Source of the DNA: G963667975 sp963677395
GTDB lineage: Bacteria > Bacteroidota > Bacteroidia > Bacteroidales > G963667975
Direction: 5' to 3'
Assembly: GCA_963677395.2 (NCBI GenBank)
Contig: OY781965.2
Location: forward strand, 1,612,001 to 1,676,000
Length of the DNA: 64,000 bases
A program made the translations under genes and the position numbers. Below the pieces are notes generated by a model. The model was given only the letters and a program-made list of their open reading frames with translations, was not told where the DNA came from and searched no databases. The first letter of the stretch is position 1. Every line of letters starts with the position of its first letter. Positions 1-8,164 of the stretch are shown here, one piece after another.

Positions 1-1
1 T

Positions 2-250
2 GTGAACAAAGAAAAAGGTATTCTTGCTAAGAAAAACTGTGAAGTTGCTTGTATTGGTTGCGGAAAATGTGTGAAAACATGCCCCTACGAAGCTATTACC
101 CTCGAAAACAATCTGGCATACATTAGCTATGAAAAGTGTAAACTATGCCGGAAGTGTGTGGAAGTTTGTCCGACAAGTGCAATTGTGGAACTTAATTTTC
201 CCCCTCGCAAAGAAAAAACAGAAGCTTCAACAGAAGCCATAGAAGCATAA
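2..250 (+). CDS. rnfB: RnfB C-terminal part (cut by window edge)
   Basis: This is the C-terminal 82 residues of the Rnf complex subunit B, the membrane-associated iron-sulfur subunit that takes electrons from ferredoxin. Two adjacent [4Fe-4S] motifs are visible, CIGCGKCVKTCP and CKLCRKCVEVCP, the ferredoxin-like pair found at the RnfB C-terminus. The reading frame is open to the left edge, so the N-terminal anchor and first Fe-S domain lie outside. A GTG at position 2 is not a credible start. It leads the rnfBCDGEA order, which supports the call over a free ferredoxin. Confidence 0.9.
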   Translation: MNKEKGILAKKNCEVACIGCGKCVKTCPYEAITLENNLAYISYEKCKLCRKCVEVCPTSAIVELNFPPRKEKTEASTEAIEA

Positions 251-294
251 AAATATATCCGTTAACCTTTCTAATCGACTGGAGGATCAATATA

Positions 295-1626
295 TTGAAA
301 ACGTTTAAATTAGGTGGAGTTCACCCGGAAGAAAACAAGATTTCGGCAAATAAAGCAATCGAAGTATTGCCTCTCCCCAAACAGGCTTGTGTTCCTGTAA
401 CACAGCATTTAGGAGCCCCTTCAATTATAGTGGTTGAAAAAGGTGCTACCGTAAAAGTAGGACAATTGCTGGCCAAAAGCGAAGGCTTTATCGGGGCAAA
501 TACCCACTCTCCATTTTCAGGCAAAGTGTCAAAAATAGACACAATTATTGATACAAGTGGCTATCATCGTCCTGCTGTATTTATTGATGTAGAAGGCGAT
601 GAATGGGATGAATCTATCGACCGTTCTTCCGATATCAAATATGAAATAAACCTGAGTTGTCTCGAAATCGTTGACCGTATCAAGGCAATGGGTATTGTTG
701 GTTTAGGTGGCGCAACTTTTCCTTCTCATGTAAAACTGATGGTTCCTGAAGGGAAAAAGGCAATGGTTTTAATCATTAATGGAGTGGAATGTGAGCCATA
801 TCTTACATCAGACCATCGTTTAATGCTTGAACGCGGTGAAGAAATGATGATAGGGGTTTCTATTCTGATGAAAGTTTTGGAAGTAAACAAGGCGATCATT
901 GGAATTGAAAACAATAAACCCGATGCAATTAATCATCTGAAATCTCTCTGTTCAAAATTTAAGGGTATTGAAATTTGTCCGTTAAAGGTAAAATATCCAC
1001 AGGGTGCAGAAAAACAGTTGATTAAAGCGGCTATTAACCGCGAAGTTCCTTCCGGAAAACTTCCTATTGAAGTTGGTTGCGTGGTAAACAATGCCGGAAC
1101 AGCATTTGCAGCTTACGAAGCTGTTCAGAAAAACAAACCCTTAATAGAACGTGTGGTTACTGTTGCCGGAAAATCAGTGAAAAACCCTTGTAATCTGATG
1201 GTTCGCATTGGTGTTTCTGTCGCAGAACTGATTGATTTTGCAGGAGGATTGCCCGAAGATACCGGCAAAATTATCAGTGGTGGTCCAATGATGGGGAAGG
1301 CACTGAATACGCTTGATATTCCCGTAATGAAAGGTACTTCAGGTATTCTGATTATGACTCGGAAAGAATCGAAGCGTGTTGTGGTTCAAAACTGTATTCG
1401 TTGTGGAAAGTGTATTACCGTTTGCCCGATGGGACTGGAACCTTATAAATTAGCTCAGCTTGCAGAAATTGAGAATTACGAAATGTCAGAGTCAGAAAGG
1501 GTACTTGACTGTATCGAATGTGGTTCTTGTCAGTTTACCTGCCCTGCAGGTCGCCCTTTGCTCGACTATGTTCGATTGGGAAAATATGAAGTTGGTCAAA
1601 TAATCAGAAACCGTACAAAAAAATAA
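295..1626 (+). CDS. rnfC: Rnf electron transport complex subunit C
   Basis: RnfC is the peripheral NADH/flavin- and Fe-S-binding subunit of the ferredoxin:NAD oxidoreductase. The 443-aa protein has the NuoF-like core (GLGGATFPSHVK around residue 140, NGVECEPY) and two C-terminal [4Fe-4S] motifs, CIRCGKCITVCP and CIECGSCQFTCP. The start is a TTG at 295, supported by a GGAGG nine bases upstream (281-285), an unusually clear Shine-Dalgarno for this phylum; no in-frame ATG fits the family N-terminus. It follows rnfB by 44 bases and precedes rnfD by 3 bases. Confidence 0.95.
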   Translation: MKTFKLGGVHPEENKISANKAIEVLPLPKQACVPVTQHLGAPSIIVVEKGATVKVGQLLAKSEGFIGANTHSPFSGKVSKIDTIIDTSGYHRPAVFIDVEGDEWDESIDRSSDIKYEINLSCLEIVDRIKAMGIVGLGGATFPSHVKLMVPEGKKAMVLIINGVECEPYLTSDHRLMLERGEEMMIGVSILMKVLEVNKAIIGIENNKPDAINHLKSLCSKFKGIEICPLKVKYPQGAEKQLIKAAINREVPSGKLPIEVGCVVNNAGTAFAAYEAVQKNKPLIERVVTVAGKSVKNPCNLMVRIGVSVAELIDFAGGLPEDTGKIISGGPMMGKALNTLDIPVMKGTSGILIMTRKESKRVVVQNCIRCGKCITVCPMGLEPYKLAQLAEIENYEMSESERVLDCIECGSCQFTCPAGRPLLDYVRLGKYEVGQIIRNRTKK

Positions 1627-1629
1627 GAG

Positions 1630-2679
1630 ATGAATCTGCTAACAGTATCCGGATCACCGCACGTACATGATAAAGATTCCGTGCAAAAAATTATGTGGGG
1701 CGTAGTAATTGCCTTGCTCCCTGCTTTGTTGGTTTCCACCTGGTATTTTGGGATTTCAGCAATAATTCTTACCCTGATTTCAATTGTTGCATGTATTGCA
1801 TTTGAATATCTGATTCAGAAATTTGTTTTAAAAGTAAAGCCAAGCGTTACAGATGGTTCTGCCGCTGTAACCGGTATTTTGCTTGCGTTTAATGTTCCGA
1901 CTTCTTTGCCAATCTGGCAATTGTTGGTAGGTGCATTGGTTGCAATAGGGGTTGCGAAAATGTCATTTGGCGGTTTAGGAAAAAACCCTTTTAATCCCGC
2001 TTTAATTGGTCGCGTTTTTCTTTTGATTTCGTTCCCGGTAGATATGACTACCTGGCCAATCCCAAGACCATTCACAACATTGGTGGATGCCGTTACAGGT
2101 CCTACGTCATTGGGCGTTATAAAAGAAGGTTTAATGAAAGGCGAAACCATTGACCAGTTGATGGCAAAAAGTGATACGATTCATGCCGCTTTGCAACAAG
2201 GACATAAACTAGCTGATTTAAGTGGTTATATTCCGTCTTATACTGATATGTTTGTAGGTGGAATTGGCGGTTCGCTGGGAGAAGTTTCCGCAATTGCCCT
2301 GATATTAGGAGGTTTGTTTATGCTTCTCCGTAAAATTATCAGCTGGCATATTCCTGTTGCATATATTGGTACAGTACTAGCATTTACGGGTATTCTTTGG
2401 ATGATAAACCCTGCAATTTACATCAACCCGGTTTATCATTTGTTTGCAGGAGGTTTAATGCTGGGTGCAATTTTTATGGCTACGGATATGGTCACATCTC
2501 CAATGTCAGGAAAAGGAATGATTGTGTATGGTATTGGATGTGGGGTTCTGACTGTCTTAATTCGAGTATGGGGTGCTTATCCCGAAGGCGTTTCGTTTGC
2601 AATTCTTATTATGAATGCAGTAGTGCCTTTAATCAATAAAAGTATAAAACCTAAACGATTCGGGGAGGTGATAAAATAA
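1630..2679 (+). CDS. rnfD: Rnf electron transport complex subunit D
   Basis: RnfD is an integral membrane subunit of the Rnf ion pump, homologous to NqrB, and carries covalently bound FMN. The 349-aa sequence has many hydrophobic segments and the flavinylation motif VDAVTGPTSLG, with Thr159 as predicted FMN attachment residue. The conserved segment KNPFNPALIGRVFLL precedes it. The stop codon overlaps the rnfG start by one base (TAATG at 2677-2681), which suggests translational coupling. Confidence 0.95.
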   Translation: MNLLTVSGSPHVHDKDSVQKIMWGVVIALLPALLVSTWYFGISAIILTLISIVACIAFEYLIQKFVLKVKPSVTDGSAAVTGILLAFNVPTSLPIWQLLVGALVAIGVAKMSFGGLGKNPFNPALIGRVFLLISFPVDMTTWPIPRPFTTLVDAVTGPTSLGVIKEGLMKGETIDQLMAKSDTIHAALQQGHKLADLSGYIPSYTDMFVGGIGGSLGEVSAIALILGGLFMLLRKIISWHIPVAYIGTVLAFTGILWMINPAIYINPVYHLFAGGLMLGAIFMATDMVTSPMSGKGMIVYGIGCGVLTVLIRVWGAYPEGVSFAILIMNAVVPLINKSIKPKRFGEVIK

Positions 2680-3719
2680 TGGCTAAATTAGAATCGACAT
2701 TAAAGAATATGATTCTGTCGCTTGCTGTCATCTCAATGGTGATGTCAGCAGCTTTAGGAGTTGTGTATAATCTCACCAAAGGGCCTATTGAGAAGGCTGA
2801 TAAACAAAAGGAGATTGATGCAATCAAAGGTGTTTTGCCTGCTTTTGATAATGACCCAACCAAAGAAATGAAAGAGGTTGACGGAATTACGTTTTACCCT
2901 GCAAAAAAAGGAAACCAATTGGTTGGTTATGCGGTAAAGACTTTTACTGAAAAAGGTTTTGCCGGTCACATCGGAATGATGGTAGGCATTTTACCTGATG
3001 GTACAATCCATAATACGATTGTTCTGCAACAAAAAGAAACCCCGGGCTTGGGTACAAAGATGATGGAACCAAAATTCCATGATCAGTTTAATGGAAAGAA
3101 TCCTGCATCCTTTAATATGACAGTGAAAAAAGATGGAGGAGAAGTTGATGCAATTACAGCTGCTACGATTTCATCCAGAGCATATTGTGATGCTTTAGAT
3201 AGAGCATTTAAAGCGTTTAACAAGGAATTTGCAACCTCTAAAGTTGAATCGGCTGCAGATAAATGTGATACAATTACCTGTAAAATTACAGATTTTGCAT
3301 TGTTTGCCAAGGTATTACCGAAATTTGATAACAAACCTGAAACCACAGTTAAACAAATGGATAACTGTGAAATATTTACTGCAACAATGGTAGGCAAAAC
3401 TGTTGGATATGCAATAAAGTCTGGTGCTACCGGATATAATACGGAAAATAAAATCTGGATATTGACAGGGTTTGATATTGACGGTACAATTGTTGACGTG
3501 ATTGTTTTAAGCCAGAAGGAATCAGTTGGTTATGGAGATCAGATTTTAGATAAAAAATTTCTGAGCCAATTCAAAGGTAAAAAGCCGGAAACCTTTAAAC
3601 TGGATCTGAAGTCAAACAAAGGAAGCATTGATGGAATTAGTGGAGCAACCATTTCTTCCAAAGGCTTTGCCGATGCTCTTTTAAAAGCGTATGAGATTTT
3701 TAAACAAGTAAAACAGTAA
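2679..3719 (+). CDS. rnfG: Rnf subunit G with two FMN-binding domains
   Basis: RnfG is the extracytoplasmic flavoprotein subunit that carries a covalent FMN. One N-terminal membrane helix (residues 10-31) is followed by two homologous FMN-binding domains, roughly 45-185 and 200-346. Each has the pattern LP.FDN...GY..K......I.G...DGTI....VL.QKE..G.G and ends in a flavinylation motif: DAITAATISS (Thr163) and DGISGATISS (Thr324). Typical RnfG proteins have one such domain in about 180-210 residues, so this looks like an internal tandem duplication. The first motif has Ala in place of Gly. A GGGGAGG (2662-2668) lies before the start. Confidence 0.92.
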   Translation: MAKLESTLKNMILSLAVISMVMSAALGVVYNLTKGPIEKADKQKEIDAIKGVLPAFDNDPTKEMKEVDGITFYPAKKGNQLVGYAVKTFTEKGFAGHIGMMVGILPDGTIHNTIVLQQKETPGLGTKMMEPKFHDQFNGKNPASFNMTVKKDGGEVDAITAATISSRAYCDALDRAFKAFNKEFATSKVESAADKCDTITCKITDFALFAKVLPKFDNKPETTVKQMDNCEIFTATMVGKTVGYAIKSGATGYNTENKIWILTGFDIDGTIVDVIVLSQKESVGYGDQILDKKFLSQFKGKKPETFKLDLKSNKGSIDGISGATISSKGFADALLKAYEIFKQVKQ

Positions 3720-3724
3720 GTGCT

Positions 3725-4309
3725 ATGAGTAACTTGAAGTATTTAACCAATGGTTTTATCAAAGAAAACCCAACCTTGGTACTGGTTCTGGGAACTTGTC
3801 CAACGCTTGCAGTAACTACTGCGGCTGTTAATGGATTGGGAATGGGAGCAGCTACAACTTTCGTACTTGTATTTTCTAACTTATTTATTGCAGCGTTGAA
3901 AAATGTAATTCCTGACAAGGTTCGTATTGCTGCATTTGTAGTAATTATTGCATCCTTTGTTACGATTGTTGATTTAACCATGAAAGCATTTACCCCAGGT
4001 TTATATGCTGCATTAGGTGTGTTTATTCCGTTGATCGTTGTTAACTGTATCATTTTAGGTCGTGCCGAAGCATTTGCTCAGAAAAATAAAGTTTTTCCGG
4101 CAATTTTAGATGGCATTGGAATGGGTATCGGATTTACCTTAGCCTTAACAATAATGGGAAGTTTTCGCGAATTATTGGGTAATGGGACAATCTTTAACTA
4201 CAGAATTATTTCTGAAACCTCAAAAATTCTGGTGTTTATATTGCCTCCGGGCGCCTTCTTTACGTATGGTTATATGATTGCCCTGAGAAACAAATTTTTG
4301 TCAAAATAA
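3725..4309 (+). CDS. rnfE: Rnf electron transport complex subunit E
   Basis: RnfE is one of the two paralogous membrane subunits (with RnfA) that form the inverted membrane pair of the complex, homologous to NqrD. The 194-aa protein is mostly hydrophobic, with family signatures FIKENPTLVLVLGTCPTLAV near the N-terminus and GRAEAFAQKN in the middle. The Cys in LGTCPTLA is the conserved position thought to bind an Fe-S centre within the membrane in Rnf/Nqr. It starts 5 bases after rnfG and is followed by rnfA after 18 bases. Confidence 0.95.
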   Translation: MSNLKYLTNGFIKENPTLVLVLGTCPTLAVTTAAVNGLGMGAATTFVLVFSNLFIAALKNVIPDKVRIAAFVVIIASFVTIVDLTMKAFTPGLYAALGVFIPLIVVNCIILGRAEAFAQKNKVFPAILDGIGMGIGFTLALTIMGSFRELLGNGTIFNYRIISETSKILVFILPPGAFFTYGYMIALRNKFLSK

Positions 4310-4327
4310 AAATAGGAGAGAACAGTT

Positions 4328-4903
4328 ATGGAATTTATTAATGTTATCATTTTAGCACTGTTTGTCAACAATGTTATTTTGGCACAGTTTCTTGGAATCT
4401 GCCCGTTTTTAGGTGTGTCGAATAAAGTATCTACGGCAGTGGGTATGGGTGCTGCAGTTACCTTTGTTATGGCACTGGCAAACCTTGTAACTTATCTTAT
4501 TTATTTTTATATCCTGATTCCGTTGCATATAGAGTTTATGCAAACTATTTCCTTTATTTTAATCATTGCATTCCTTGTTCAGGTAGTTGAGATTATTTTA
4601 AAGAAAGCTGCTCCGTCATTATATCAGGCTTTGGGAATTTATCTTCCTTTGATTACGACCAATTGTGCTGTATTAGGTATTGCAATTTTGGCTATTATGA
4701 AGAATTACAATATTGTAATGAGTGTTGTATATGCTTCAGCTACTGCTGTAGGCTTTACACTGGCAATTGTTCTGATGGCTGGTATTCGTGAACAACTTGA
4801 ATTAACAGGCATTCCTAAGGGAATGAAAGGGTTCCCGATCTCATTGATAACTGCAGGTCTATTATCACTTGCATTTATGGGATTTGCCGGATTAGTGAAG
4901 TAA
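4328..4903 (+). CDS. rnfA: Rnf electron transport complex subunit A
   Basis: RnfA is the paralogue of RnfE and homologue of NqrE, an integral membrane subunit of the ion pump. The 191-aa protein begins with FVNNVILAQFLGICPFLGVS, typical of the family, and contains LPLITTNCAVLG; Cys residues in these two segments are the conserved pair. An AGGAGAG lies 8-14 bases before the ATG. It is the last gene of the operon and ends 9 bases before the dispersed palindrome at 4913-5018, which can act as terminator. Confidence 0.95.
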   Translation: MEFINVIILALFVNNVILAQFLGICPFLGVSNKVSTAVGMGAAVTFVMALANLVTYLIYFYILIPLHIEFMQTISFILIIAFLVQVVEIILKKAAPSLYQALGIYLPLITTNCAVLGIAILAIMKNYNIVMSVVYASATAVGFTLAIVLMAGIREQLELTGIPKGMKGFPISLITAGLLSLAFMGFAGLVK

Positions 4904-4912
4904 GTAGATTCG

Positions 4913-5018
4913 TCTGAAAAGTCGTGGTTTTAATACATTTAGACTCCGTTCTGTCTGATAACTTATTGAATTATAGTTGTCAGATAGAACGGAGTCGGTT
5001 TTTTGCCAGATAAGAGAT
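4913..5018. repeat. Dispersed palindrome copy A, terminator-like, between convergent genes
   Basis: A long hairpin with arms 4942-4952 and 4986-4996 (GACTCCGTTCT / AGAACGGAGTC), an inner arm TCTGATAA/TTGTCAGA and the loop core CTTATTGAATTATAG (4962-4976), followed by a T-run. The 5' flank (GTCTGAAAAGTCG) and 3' flank (TTTTTTGCCAGATAAGAGAT) recur in copy B at 32568-32695. It lies between the 3' ends of rnfA and the minus-strand secreted protein and may terminate both. Confidence 0.7.
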
Positions 5019-5047
5019 TTTTTTAGGCAGTCCCTTTTTGTCGTATT

Positions 5048-5944
5048 CTACAATTGTTGAATAATGATTTTTTTGTTGTAGAAATGCCCGTTTGAAATAA
5101 TAGATAGAATATAAATTCCGGAACGCAAATCTTTGGAATCAAGTGAATATACTTCAGTGTTAAACATTCCTTTTGTAATTTCTTTTCCTCTGACATCAAA
5201 TAAAAAATAGCTGTTTTTTGATAAATTCACTCCTTTGCAGATTATCCTTATGCTATGATTTGTATTGTCTATGAATATTTCAGGTTCAAAAGCTTTTATT
5301 TCGGGATTGTGTATGGATACGGAGTGCTCTAAAATGGCTTTTGCCCATGTGGAAGGTTTGAATTTGTCAGCGGTTTTGGGCCACATTCTCCAGCTTCCCT
5401 GTGTGGTATTTCCCATGAAACAGATGCCGATTGTATCAGCATTTGCTTCGTTAATTCCAAGTTTGGCAAAAGGGATTTTCATTTCAATTGTATCAGGATT
5501 TAACGACATGGAAAAGTTTGGAATTCCAGTCCAGTCGGGTTGTGTTACAACACAATTTGTATAAATATCAGGTGCCCCAATTGAACTACAATCCGTAAAG
5601 GAAACATGAAACCATTGGTCATCGCATTGCCAAAGCTCACCTTTATTAAATGCTCCGTCAATTGATACTTCCGGAAACATTGCGTAATAATTGCTGTAAC
5701 TAGCAATTGGTCCGCTGAAAAGGAAATAGAGCGCACTGGCATCTTTTTTATAGCGAACCAAGAGCGATCTGCCATCAAGGAAATCAATAGAAGCAGTGTC
5801 TGCATCAGCCCATTCCTGAGTAGAATAAATTCCATCAATAACCGGAGCAGGTCTGGAATGGATTGTAATGGTTGTTTGTGAAAAACCCGGCAGTACCCAG
5901 ATTAGAAATACACTGAGAAAAAATAATTTTAAACTTGTTTTCAT
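5048..5944 (-). CDS. Secreted CBM9-like protein with T9SS sorting domain
   Basis: A 298-aa exported protein. The first 22 residues form a signal peptide ending at GFSQ. Residues 30-215 begin PVIDGIYSTQEWADA, the typical start of carbohydrate-binding family 9/DOMON-like beta-sandwich domains. The last 75 residues (YFLFDVRGKEITKGMF... LRSGIYILSI) match the type A T9SS C-terminal sorting domain, so the protein is probably exported through T9SS and attached to the surface or released. The ligand is unknown; binding of a sugar or haem-like ligand is inference from the fold. It is a single gene, convergent with rnfA. Confidence 0.8.
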   Translation of the reverse strand: MKTSLKLFFLSVFLIWVLPGFSQTTITIHSRPAPVIDGIYSTQEWADADTASIDFLDGRSLLVRYKKDASALYFLFSGPIASYSNYYAMFPEVSIDGAFNKGELWQCDDQWFHVSFTDCSSIGAPDIYTNCVVTQPDWTGIPNFSMSLNPDTIEMKIPFAKLGINEANADTIGICFMGNTTQGSWRMWPKTADKFKPSTWAKAILEHSVSIHNPEIKAFEPEIFIDNTNHSIRIICKGVNLSKNSYFLFDVRGKEITKGMFNTEVYSLDSKDLRSGIYILSIISNGHFYNKKIIIQQL

Positions 5945-6179
5945 ATGCGTTTGTATTATAATGGTTTGTATAAATTTAAGACAGAAACACTCCCGTTGTC
6001 AATATTTTTTGACAAACCCTGCTTATGGATGGTTATATGCAATGTTTTAAACGGTGAAATAATGCATGAAGACTAATTCTGTGTGAATGAAAGATTGTAC
6101 TTTTGGTTTATGAGTATGCTGACACAATGTTTTTGGCACGCTTTATGCAGTGTTTTCTTTCTTTAAAACAGATTAAATA

Positions 6180-6749
6180 ATGAAACGTATATTTTTTCTT
6201 TTCGTGTTTTTAGTGCCTGTAACTTTATTTGCTCAGCGCGCCGGTGAGTATAAGAAATATCATGACGAAGGCAGAAAGTGTGTTTTGCAAGGTGAATATC
6301 AGAAAGGTATCGCATATTTTGATACCGCAGTTTCTGTTATGCCTTATTATGCTTTAATTTATCAGGACAGGGCTTATGCTCATATGCAATTGCATAATTA
6401 TCAAAGTGCATTAAATGATTTTGATCAGGCTCTGAAAATGAAACCTTTTTTACATGATTTATATCTCCAGAAAGGAATTGCGATGTTTCATTTAGGACGT
6501 TATTCCGAAGCAAGAATTCAGTTACAAAATTTTTGGGCCGAAAATCCTGATAATGTTATGGTAAATGATTATCTGCGCTTTACCGAACAAGCATTGATGC
6601 TACAGGAAAAAAAACGTGAAGATGAACTGAATAAATATCAGTCTGAACAAGAACGGTACAGATGGGAACGTGCCCGCGAGCGTGAACAGATAATCTGGAA
6701 CACGGTGCTTCCACTCACTTTTTGGACGGTGGTCTTCCTCAGTTGGTAA
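6180..6749 (+). CDS. TPR-repeat protein with signal peptide
   Basis: A 189-aa protein of unknown specific role. An N-terminal signal sequence ends near LFAQ (residues 1-19). Three tetratricopeptide units follow (about 22-55, 56-90, 91-125), recognisable from EYQKGIAYFDTAV, NYQSALNDFDQALKMKP and RYSEARIQL. Residues 140-170 are charged and likely coiled coil (EKKREDELNKYQSEQERYR). A short hydrophobic segment at the end (VLPLTFWTVVFLSW) may anchor it. TPR proteins act as protein-binding scaffolds; its partner cannot be inferred. It lies 34 bases before ftsE, but a promoter-like box between them may separate the two. Confidence 0.75.
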   Translation: MKRIFFLFVFLVPVTLFAQRAGEYKKYHDEGRKCVLQGEYQKGIAYFDTAVSVMPYYALIYQDRAYAHMQLHNYQSALNDFDQALKMKPFLHDLYLQKGIAMFHLGRYSEARIQLQNFWAENPDNVMVNDYLRFTEQALMLQEKKREDELNKYQSEQERYRWERAREREQIIWNTVLPLTFWTVVFLSW

Positions 6750-6758
6750 GATTTTACG

Positions 6759-6766
6759 TACCTTTG
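6759..6766 (+). promoter_or_regulatory. Possible Bacteroidetes -7 box for ftsE
   Basis: TACCTTTG matches the Bacteroidetes -7 consensus TAnnTTTG. No good -33 TTTG sits 19 bases upstream. It would give a leader of about 11 bases before the ftsE ATG. Confidence 0.35.
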
Positions 6767-6783
6767 TATTAAATCTTACAGTC

Positions 6784-7455
6784 ATGGCCGAAGAAACTAT
6801 CCTAAAGCTCGATAATCTATCAGTATATCAACGCAATGTGTTAATTATTTCAGAAATTAATCTGGAAATAAGCAGAGGCGAATTTGTTTATCTGATCGGG
6901 AAAACCGGAGCAGGAAAGAGCTCTCTTTTGGCCACTTTATATGCAGAACTTCCGGTTGTTGAAGGTGAAGCAGAAATTGTTGGATACAATCTGAAAACAA
7001 TTAAAACAAAGGAAATTCCTTATCTGCGTCGTAAGATTGGAATTATTTTTCAGGATTTTCAGTTGTTGATTGATAGAAGTGTGAAGGAAAACCTGCTCTT
7101 TGTTCTTAAAGCTACCGGGTGGAAAAACAAGGTGGAGATGGAAGAACAAATTCAGAAAGTACTTGATTTGGTTGGATTGGGAACCAAAGGGTTTAAAATG
7201 CCTCACCAATTATCGGGTGGAGAACAGCAACGTGTGGTAATAGCCCGTGCTTTACTCAATAACCCTGAAATTATTCTGGCTGATGAACCTACCGGAAACC
7301 TTGACCCTGAGACATCCGAAGAGATTTTAAATCTTTTGAAAGAAATTAGTAAAAACGGAACATCTGTACTGATGTCAACGCATGATATGATGACAATATC
7401 AAAATTCCCATCCCGCACTATTCGCTGCGAAGCCGGGAAAGTAATCGAAGATTAA
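6784..7455 (+). CDS. ftsE: Cell division ABC ATPase FtsE
   Basis: A 223-aa ABC-type ATPase of the FtsE/LolD class. Visible motifs are Walker A GKTGAGKS (39-46), Q-loop IIFQDFQLL, signature LSGGEQQRVVIARALL, Walker B ILADEPTGNLDP and switch His in MSTHD. The length and the pattern DNLSVYQ.N..I..E.NL.I fit FtsE, the cytoplasmic ATPase that works with membrane partner FtsX to control peptidoglycan hydrolysis at the septum. FtsX is not adjacent, so LolD-type function cannot be excluded. Confidence 0.8.
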   Translation: MAEETILKLDNLSVYQRNVLIISEINLEISRGEFVYLIGKTGAGKSSLLATLYAELPVVEGEAEIVGYNLKTIKTKEIPYLRRKIGIIFQDFQLLIDRSVKENLLFVLKATGWKNKVEMEEQIQKVLDLVGLGTKGFKMPHQLSGGEQQRVVIARALLNNPEIILADEPTGNLDPETSEEILNLLKEISKNGTSVLMSTHDMMTISKFPSRTIRCEAGKVIED

Positions 7456-7482
7456 TTCTATTTATGTAATAGCCTTCTAAAT

Positions 7483-8019
7483 TTATCTTACGGATTTACT
7501 CCTGTTTCGTTTTGCTTCGGCAAGCAGAAGTTCTGCTATATTTAAATCATGATCAGTATCACCGCTTAAATAAACCAGACCATAGCAAAATCGAAGTCTG
7601 TAATTGTTGTTATGCTCAATATGTTGAAAATGATAGTTATGAAAGTGCTTCTGAAGTGCCTGAATTAATTCTTCTTCATTTGTGGAAGGCAATGTGATAA
7701 TCGCGAATTCATCCCCTAAGCGATAGCGACAAACGATAGCTTTCTGTTGTAAAAGTGTTTTGATTTGTCCGGCAAATTCAATCAGTACTTCGTCTCCTTT
7801 ATGGATTGCAGTTTTGTTGAATTCTCCGAAATTATCAATGTCTAGCAATATGACACTTTTATAGTGGTTTTTGTTTTTTAGAAGTTGTTGTAGTTTCCGG
7901 TAGTTGGGTAAGCCTGTGAGGGTATCGGTTTCGGAAAGCTTTTTAAGTTGCGCATTTTTGAAAATAAGCAATACGGTAGTAATACAGAATAGTAACAGAA
8001 AAAATGCGCAAAGAGTCAT
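7483..8019 (-). CDS. Membrane-anchored GGDEF-like protein with degenerate motif
   Basis: A 178-aa protein with one N-terminal membrane helix (residues 3-20) and a GGDEF-fold domain (30-175), recognisable from SETDTLTGLPNYRKL, LLDIDNFGEFN and the signature region. Diguanylate cyclases make c-di-GMP from two GTP and normally carry GG(D/E)EF. Here the motif is LGDEF (101-105), so the first glycine is lost, and the metal-binding DIDNF segment is kept. Activity may be weak, altered or absent. No sensory domain is present. It faces ftsE with convergent 3' ends 27 bases apart. Confidence 0.75.
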   Translation of the reverse strand: MTLCAFFLLLFCITTVLLIFKNAQLKKLSETDTLTGLPNYRKLQQLLKNKNHYKSVILLDIDNFGEFNKTAIHKGDEVLIEFAGQIKTLLQQKAIVCRYRLGDEFAIITLPSTNEEELIQALQKHFHNYHFQHIEHNNNYRLRFCYGLVYLSGDTDHDLNIAELLLAEAKRNRSKSVR

Positions 8020-8164
8020 GACGATTTTTAATTTGAGTTTTCGTAACTATTCTGGAATGAATTAATTGTGTTGAAGAATAGTAGCTGAACGATTCGCACA
8101 GTTTATTCCAGACTGAGCGAATCATCAGCTATTTTTTCACCATTGAGTATTCTACACAATTAGA

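Noticed and set aside
1..4903. Na+-translocating NADH:quinone reductase (Nqr)
   Set aside because: The order rnfBCDGEA, the RnfC and RnfB Fe-S motifs and the absence of an NqrF-type FAD subunit fit Rnf.
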